NCBI GenBank assembly: GCA_958510875.1
Contig: OY294069.1
Span: 62,001 to 126,000, forward strand
Direction of reading: 5' to 3'
DNA: 64,000 nt
Source: Endomychus coccineus
Taxonomy: Eukaryota > Arthropoda > Insecta > Coleoptera > Endomychidae
In this document: positions 57,911 to 64,000 of the stretch, one piece after another
How positions within the stretch are numbered: position 1 is the first letter of the stretch
Layout of the letters: every line of letters begins with the position of its first letter
The notes under the pieces: model-generated
The model's database searches: none
Told to the model about the DNA's origin: nothing
The model's input: only the letters and a program-made list of their open reading frames with translations
Translations under genes and position numbers: made by a program

Positions 57911-59359
57911 CTGAAACGAGGAAATACATTATTCGATTGAAAAGTGCAACTTTGTCTTGAAAGTAGTAGTAAAATCAATCTTTCACTAGTACCTATACTC
58001 CCGTAAATACTTTTATGGAAACTTCCAATATTCATAACTGTTATTTAAAATTTAGAATTTCACAGGTTCAATTTCATTCGAGTGGTTTCGAATTTAGGTT
58101 GGGTTAGGTTAGGATAGGTTAGGTTAATGTAAGACGTGAGTTTGAATCAGACGAATTATCATCAACGTTTATTTCGATTCTGCTTGAATAGGTACATGTT
58201 AGAAGAACATAGGCGGGGTTATTTCAGCCTCACGCCACCCATTCTGAGAAAAAATTAATATTAGCCTATTCTACATGACGTGCATGGACATAAATTGAGC
58301 GTATGATTACCTTGTGGTGAAGAACAGATCAGGAAACGGCTCCTCGTTCCTCGTTTTTTTACGGATAGGTACATAAAGTAAATAGAGTGGCGATGTTATA
58401 TTTACATTTCGTATCAACTTGTTTGCTTTAATCATTACATGACCGCTCAATCAGTGCTAACTTGTTCGTTATCGTTCGTACGTTATCGTATTTTGGTTTA
58501 AAAATTCAAATGGCGATTTAGTGATTATGTTCGTATTAGCATTACTCGAAGATTATGTTCTTCTGCTTGCATATCTGCTATGCTGTTTAGGTGGACAACC
58601 TTTCATAATTTTGAAAGGAGAAGCTCTGTTTTATAATCACCTATTATTGTACTTAATGGTACAAAATATCAAGTAGGTATCGATAGATCTATTATTGACT
58701 TGGTGAATCGTCATTATCTCACTTAGGCAGACATGTAATAAAGAATAACATATTAACTGGCCCGCATTAGATTCATTATATTATTCACCTGGAGCTTTCA
58801 ACCAGTCGTGTTCTTTTATTATGAACATTATATTGAATACGCGTAATTAGTCTGTTGATGTCATAAACAATACCGGTAATTTACATGACGAGAGCAATAT
58901 TAATTTGAGAAACTAATATTAAACTATGGTAGGTAATAATAATTCATTAAACTTTATAAACGCAGATTTGGAAATGATCTAAAATATTTGCTTTCAATTT
59001 TTTATCAATTTCTATAAATAGACAGAAATAACATTTAATGAACTGTACATCTGATGTTAGTACAATCCTACATCATTTACTTAGTATTAACACTATAATC
59101 ATTGATCATTTGGTGCTGAGTTACATTTTTGAAACAATTTTATGTAACAAGGTAAATGTTAATCATAGTAACTTTGATTTAGAGTTACCTTTGATACACT
59201 GTGCCGGTCATATTTATGACTTTCCAAGGTTAATCGAGATCAATAATTCAAAATATCTCAATATTTCATTAGGCATCATCTCCAATATAAAAACAAACAC
59301 ATGAATTAACAGAAACTATTCATCAAATTGAACCAGTTTAATTCTAATAAAGTACAGAT
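57911..59359 (-). other. Probable intron of the aristaless-like gene, 3' part
   Basis: It follows the acceptor of the last homeobox exon. A polypyrimidine-rich stretch precedes the CAG. Nothing coding was recognised, apart from a frame at 59038-59304 with no family match. The exact extent of the intron is unknown because the next exon upstream was not found. Confidence 0.55.
58094..58127 (+). repeat. Short TTAGG-like interstitial tract
   Basis: A few units of TTAGG with one-base variants (TTAGGTTGGGTTAGGTTAGG and following) lie within the probable homeobox intron. It has the telomere-like motif also seen at 8268-8440. Confidence 0.8.
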
Positions 59360-59578
59360 TTGGACATAAGTGAATATACACAAATATTAATAGAACTATT
59401 AGAACAGTGTCAGTTTTACCCAGCTATTGGCAATGCCATACAAATATCCGTTTGCTTGCCACCAACATCTACTATCGAAAGATCTTTTACCACTCGTCGA
59501 GGACTGCCTAATGTTTTTCTCACTATTCCACTAGCTTATAACAAACATCTGACTGGTGTAAGTATACTTATTTATTAG
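59360..59578 (+). pseudogene. hAT transposase dimerisation-domain remnant
   Basis: The frame reads QFYPAIGNAIQISVCLPPTS, then TIERSFTTRRGLPN and LTGVSILIY. This resembles the hAT C-terminal dimerisation region (hydrophobic run, PTS/TERxFSxLRRxKxxLRxxMxxxRLxGLxxLxxx). The catalytic DDE part is not seen upstream, although 59038-59304 could be a very degraded piece of it. Only the last domain is left, so it is inactive. Confidence 0.65.
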
Positions 59579-61519
59579 TTTTATATTTTGAGTTTTTGTT
59601 GTTATATTCATATCTGTTTTGTTCTATTGCTTTTATTTTTATTTTTGTTTATGCGATTTAGATTTATTTAAATAATAATTGATTACAATAGTAAACGCTT
59701 TAATAAACTATTTTTTCTTTGCCCCCTCCAGGATTATTTTCTATGGGCATCCTTGTTGGAAGTATATTTTTAAACCGGTCATCGACGTCTGTTTGACATT
59801 GGATCAATCGAAAAAATGTACAATTTTTAAATTAACTAAGAAAATCGAAATAAACCTCAGGAATTCAATTAAAAGATGTTCTTTTATTATTTACGGATTA
59901 TATAACAAGAACAAAGTAAATAACTGAATGCAATTGGTAGAAAGTGAATAAGGCGGCATTGTTTTTATCACAGTTAACTCAAATAAAAACCATTTTCTAC
60001 TTTAATCACTTGATTCGATAGTTGATCATCGTGTTTAACGGAAACGCTAAGGAAAATGTTGTATAGGGAAGCAATATAAAGGAATAAATGTAATAATATT
60101 TAAGGAACCATGTAAAGTCTAAAACACAGAGCGAAAGATTAATGTTAAAAAAATGAAAGAGGAAAATAAAAGTCATTACGGTCAACGATTAATTATTATT
60201 GTTAACTACCGGTTATTTATAACTGACAGCCAATAAAAATGGTTGGCATTGTTGCGGTATAATTACTTACATTAAAAGCCATTACTACATAAAACAAAGC
60301 TAAAAAAATTAAAGACTCATGTTCTAAATAAGACGATGATTATATGATAAAAATTCGAACGAACATCCAATCGGCCAATCACAATAGCGTTGCGTAGTCG
60401 GCAGCCAATTAATCTATATCGATATTATCGCTGACTCGATTCGATTAAGATGACTTATATTTATGAAAAATGTGCACAATCATCCTTATTGCGTTAACCA
60501 GTTAGTAGGCACTGATATTATATTCTCCTGAATCGATATTAAATATTATGTATGATGATCTTCTCAACAACATTTAAATACATCTTTATCTTCTCGTTAT
60601 ATATCTCTTGTATTATATACCTTGTATTGTACTGAAGAACATCATGCGAATTTGGTTGTGAGACTTTTTTTAAATGAAATTCTACATTGTGGCATGTGGC
60701 AATGGAGCTGTCGGTTATGTTAGTAAATAAATAGTTTCAACATTTGTGAGTTTTGTCCGGCTTCCATATGAACAAAGTTAATCAGCAAAGTTGTCAGAAG
60801 TCGTTAATACATTTACGTAAAAGAAAATACGATAAAAAAATTATGGCCAAACTACGATATTATTCATTCGAGAAAAGTAAGAAATATCCAATTGTTTAGT
60901 TACTTTGTCTTTACATATTCACTAGGTCGAGCAAATCAACAAGCAAATAAAGGGACGATAATGCATCGCGTGGTTAACATTTTTGTTAGTCGGTCTTGGG
61001 ATGGTCATTATTATTATAAAAGTTCAAACTTAATTAAATTAAAATAATCTCAACAGGGTCTAGATTATTTGGGTTTCAAAAGAGCCGCGTAAATTTGAAA
61101 CAATATGTTAGTTTGTAGTAATAGGCTCACCGTGGTTCTTCACCGTAGGATGCCATTGAGCTAATTTCCAAATCAGCAGGAGACTTTAGACTCGAACCGC
61201 CCCAGTTGTTATGGTGTCTAGTGCACTCCAACCACAGGAATAATACATTTGTCATATTTACACTACTTTGTTTTCATTCATTTAGAAGTAAACACACTTT
61301 AAACAAAATATCTTGGCAGTAATTCTAAACCAAAACATGCACTCTATCAAGTCTGCCTCTCATTTATTTATCCTTTCATACTTCTTAGATATTGCAGCTA
61401 TTGTGAATCGTTTTTCAAAGTTTCATTTTCTCATTTTTCACGGAATATTTATTTAATAACTCTATTACGAGGTAAATATCGTCATAGACAAGAAAACAGT
61501 TTGTGACTAAAATAGAATT
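59579..61519. other. Gene-free DNA
   Basis: A short frame at 59679-59927 has no family features. Several ATCGAT-rich words lie near 60405-60440 (TATATCGATATTATCGC). Nothing else was recognised. It may be intron or regulatory DNA of the homeobox gene. Confidence 0.45.
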
Positions 61520-62815
61520 TTCTCCTTGAGTCCCCTCTTGTTCAACATCTCATTGCTGCCGCTCTCCATTGGATTATCACGGACTCGTGGATATTACTCT
61601 CGGCCATCGAACGAACGGAAGCATCAGATCACCCATATATTTTACATGGATGATCTAAAGCTGTATGCCTCTGGTGAGAAAAACATCCATCAAGCTCTCA
61701 AAGTGGTTCAAGAATATACACCAGCCGTAGGCTTGATGGAGTTGGGATTGGACAAGTGCGCAGTGTCTCATTTGAGGAGAGGACGATCTCTGGAAGTGCA
61801 CGAGAATATGCAGCTAGCCAACGGAAACATCTTAAAGCATCTTGGTGCTGGAGAGCCCTATCGATAACTGGGATTAGAACAGCGTCCTAATTATGACGCT
61901 TCCCAGGTAAAGGTGGCTCTCCGCGGCAAGTACAGAAACCTTGTTCGTAAGATTTGGTATTCCGAACTTTCGAGTGAGATAAAGGTAGCTGCAACAAATA
62001 TGTTTGCCATTCCAGTTCTGCTTCACTCTTTTGGAGTGGCGAAATGGACGGTAGATGAGCTGCATAGACTTGACAAAGACACCCGGAAAATGACGCATAT
62101 CCATCCAGTTTCCATCTTAGGTCGTCCGTTCCGCATTTATCTCCCACGTTACCGGGAGGTAGAGAACCCCTTAGTCCAGAGGGTCTGCATCGAAGTGTGG
62201 TTCTGAGCATAGCCTGTAAAGTTCTTAGGAGCGCCTTGTGAAAAGTCACGAATTGGCTGGAGTGGGGGCATTTATCGTTAAGGCGGCCCAAAAATCAGCG
62301 GAAGAACTTGGTCTCGAATTTCACATCAATGGATAAGGCCAAGTATTCAACCTTCTCGCCTAAAAGCCCAGATAAATGCCGCGGAGCAAGATCTTCTGCT
62401 CAGGTGGCATGTTGACAAACCGATGCACGGTGATTTCTACCGAAACATCGAAACGCTCGGCTTGTCAACCAGGCGGACGTTCGGCTATCTAGGATCATTC
62501 GGGTTTACATCCGAGACCGAGAGATTTACCGCAGCTTGCCAAGATGGCGTAATAAACACCTTGGTCTATCGCCGCAATGTGATGAGTGTGGAGATTTCTG
62601 ATGTCAGCTGCAGGGCCTGTCGAAAGGCGCCAGAGACGCTTTTCCAGCTGCTGTCGGCATTTCCGTCAAAAGCTGCCTCGGCGTACTACACCCGTCGCCA
62701 TAATGCAGCCCTACGGATGCTGTATTACCATCTAAGGCACTCGTACGGAATAGACCAAGAGCCGGTGCTAACTTACATGCCAGGAGATATTGAGTCCGTT
62801 GTCGGAAACGAATAA
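61520..62815 (+). pseudogene. R2-like non-LTR retrotransposon, 5'-truncated
   Basis: It begins abruptly in the RT palm with SPLLFNISLLPLSIGL, then ITHIFYMDDLKLYASGEKN with the YMDD catalytic box, and GLMELGLDKCAVSHLRRG. There is an in-frame stop near 61865 and another at 62204. After a broken part, LRWHVDKPMHGDFYRNIETL and TAACQDGVINTLVYRRNVM follow, and then CRACRKAPETLFQLL, ASAYYTRRHNAALRMLYYHL and a C-terminus at 62815. This is the order of R2/NeSL-type elements, where CxxC...H...C precedes a restriction-like endonuclease. Here the histidine and last cysteine of that knuckle are gone. It lies on the strand opposite to the homeobox gene and is not functional. Confidence 0.8.
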
Positions 62816-62824
62816 TACCAGATA

Positions 62825-63030
62825 AAAGAGATTCGTTATATTTTGACGTTTTTGACAGGTAATATAATCACGTACAATTCATATGAGAGGCAGATCTATA
62901 GAGTAATGGATCATTATCACATGACATACAACATATAACACCCTCAGCAAGACAGATATAACGTTGACATGATAGACATAACTGATACTTTGACTATCAC
63001 ATATAATGTCCATAACAGACCACTTTAGTC
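62825..63030 (-). repeat. D dispersed repeat, copy 3 (reversed)
   Basis: Read on the minus strand it has GGTCTGTTATGGACATTATA, then TGTGATAATGATCCAT, then TCAAAAACGTCAAAATATAA. It matches copies 1 and 2 and begins directly downstream of the R2-like remnant. Confidence 0.7.
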
Positions 63031-63882
63031 CCGTCACTATCTTATATTTTTGTGAATATAAGCCTCTCAATAGTAGACAGTAGATCAGTGAATTGTGCAT
63101 CATTAGGCCTACTAAACTCTAAACTTGTTTATGTATAATATATTATCTATATAATATAATGTAGATACAGTTAATAATTTCACCATCTGCCATTCATAAT
63201 GAAATTAAAATTGGATGAAGAATGTATATTATTAAACTATTACAAAGTATTAGATAGTAGTTTTAGTAACGGAAATAATGGGTAATTATTTACCTGCCAC
63301 ATTCAATTACACAAGTATTTTAATTAGTTCGGTTAAGATGCATGAGAACGTTTCGCTTTAATGCGGGTCGTATATTTGCAACCATAAAAATACTACAACC
63401 GCAAAATATTCGGTATATATTCACTTAATTTTATTATCTCATAAAAAGCCGTAACATGCGTGTGTTGCATATTATAAGTTGCTCTGGATGATACAAGCAT
63501 ATAGGTATTATTCATTTCGATTCAAAAGTAATTATCATATGAGTATTTACAACACGTTTGAATACTAAGGTGATCTGTCTTTTAGCATTTATCTCCCTAA
63601 TGGCAGTACAACCTAAGTAGCTACTAGAAATTATTAGAGCGAACAGTCTGTATATAGAAATAAGTAAATAACGTGGCAAGGGTGAACGAAGTGAGCAATA
63701 CACTTGAAGTGCTTGTAGTTAAGTACAATGTAACCGTTATTATTTAACAGAACAAGTTTATAATGAGTTATGGAACAGCTTATTTTCATGAGATTGCTGA
63801 ATTTCATGGTTATATTCTTCATTTGTAAAACTGACAAAGGCGCAGCACGCCGATAAATTGGAAAATAACCAACAAAAGCTAC
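63031..63882. other. Gene-free AT-rich DNA
   Basis: No gene or named repeat was recognised before the candidate exon at 63883. Confidence 0.45.
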
Positions 63883-63967
63883 CTGCACTAAAGATATCAT
63901 CTTCTGATAATTGCCTCTTTTTCTTCGATAAACCTTTAAATCTTGCTTCAGTCAATTTACTTTCAAT
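63883..63967 (-). CDS. Candidate internal exon, unrecognised product
   Basis: On the minus strand an AATTTTAG acceptor and a GCAG/GTAGCT donor bound 85 nt that read IESKLTEARFKGLSKKKRQL and then SEDDIFSA, with no stop (28 codons plus one base). The segment is charged, with a basic run followed by an acidic patch, unlike the low-complexity DNA around it. The word LTEAR resembles the end of homeodomain helix 2, but the rest does not fit a homeodomain and the exon phase does not fit the last aristaless exon. It could belong to a gene that extends beyond the window, or be chance. Confidence 0.35.
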
Positions 63968-64000
63968 CTAAAATTAAATTAAAACGAATTATTGAAATAA

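Noticed and set aside
57615..58035. Other minus- and plus-strand frames overlapping the homeobox exon
   Set aside because: They are frame shadows; only the frame with VWFQNRRAKW and the OAR motif is meaningful.
59679..59927. An 82-codon frame after the hAT remnant
   Set aside because: No motif could be matched. It lies in AT-rich DNA and may be chance.
63883..63967. Candidate exon as part of the aristaless homeodomain because of LTEAR
   Set aside because: Only five residues resemble helix 2 and the following residues do not fit. The exon ends in phase 1, while the last homeobox exon begins in phase 0.

Overview
The window looks like part of an insect nuclear genome: AT-rich, intron-containing genes, short GT-AG introns, and many degraded eukaryotic transposons. 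An insect is favoured by the aristaless-type last exon, an errantivirus-like gag with a tRNA-Ser-type primer-binding site, R1-, R2- and jockey-like non-LTR retrotransposons, and degenerate TTAGG-like tracts. A beetle is my best guess, but the sequence does not prove it.

Only two host genes are recognised with confidence, both on the minus strand. The first is a complete splicing-factor gene, SF3B4 (SF3b49/Spx), with five coding exons between 36226 and 39244 and a predicted product of 396 aa. The second is the last coding exon (57386-57910) of a paired-like homeobox gene whose homeodomain C-terminus, linker and OAR domain match aristaless. The rest of that gene was not found and may lie beyond the window. 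A third, unrecognised candidate exon sits at 63883-63967 on the minus strand.

Layout. 1-5075: pyrimidine-rich minisatellite of 15- and 16-bp units, split by an ATTAA-rich tract. 5240-8660: degraded R1-clade retrotransposon pieces; the main copy ends in an A-rich tail joined to a degenerate telomere-like tract. 9123-9822: two copies of a long-TIR MITE. 10000-18060: two degraded jockey-like LINEs; the second is interrupted by local repeats, a Helitron and a TA-flanked MITE. 19247-21389: left LTR, primer-binding site and an intact 432-codon gag with no visible pol. 21823-35870: low-copy duplicated repeats (families called T, Q-R and A here), five copies of a short F-box-like exon, copia-like gag fragments, and a P-superfamily THAP-domain element. 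36226-40048: SF3B4 with a second P-like element (perfect 8-bp target duplication) about 230 bp upstream of its start codon. 40049-57385: gene-poor DNA with Penelope-like and PIF/Harbinger remnants, a tRNA-Glu-like pseudogene, a near-perfect 213-bp inverted repeat and two copies of a dispersed repeat (family D). 57386-64000: the aristaless-like exon, then probable intron or upstream DNA with hAT-like and R2-like remnants and a third D copy.

No prokaryotic-style operon or CRISPR array is present. The genes show no evident joint pathway. The most noteworthy items are the P-like elements and their target sites, the 213-bp hairpin flanked by a 12-bp direct repeat, the F-box-like exon array, the gag-only LTR element, and the R1-type element abutting telomere-like repeats.
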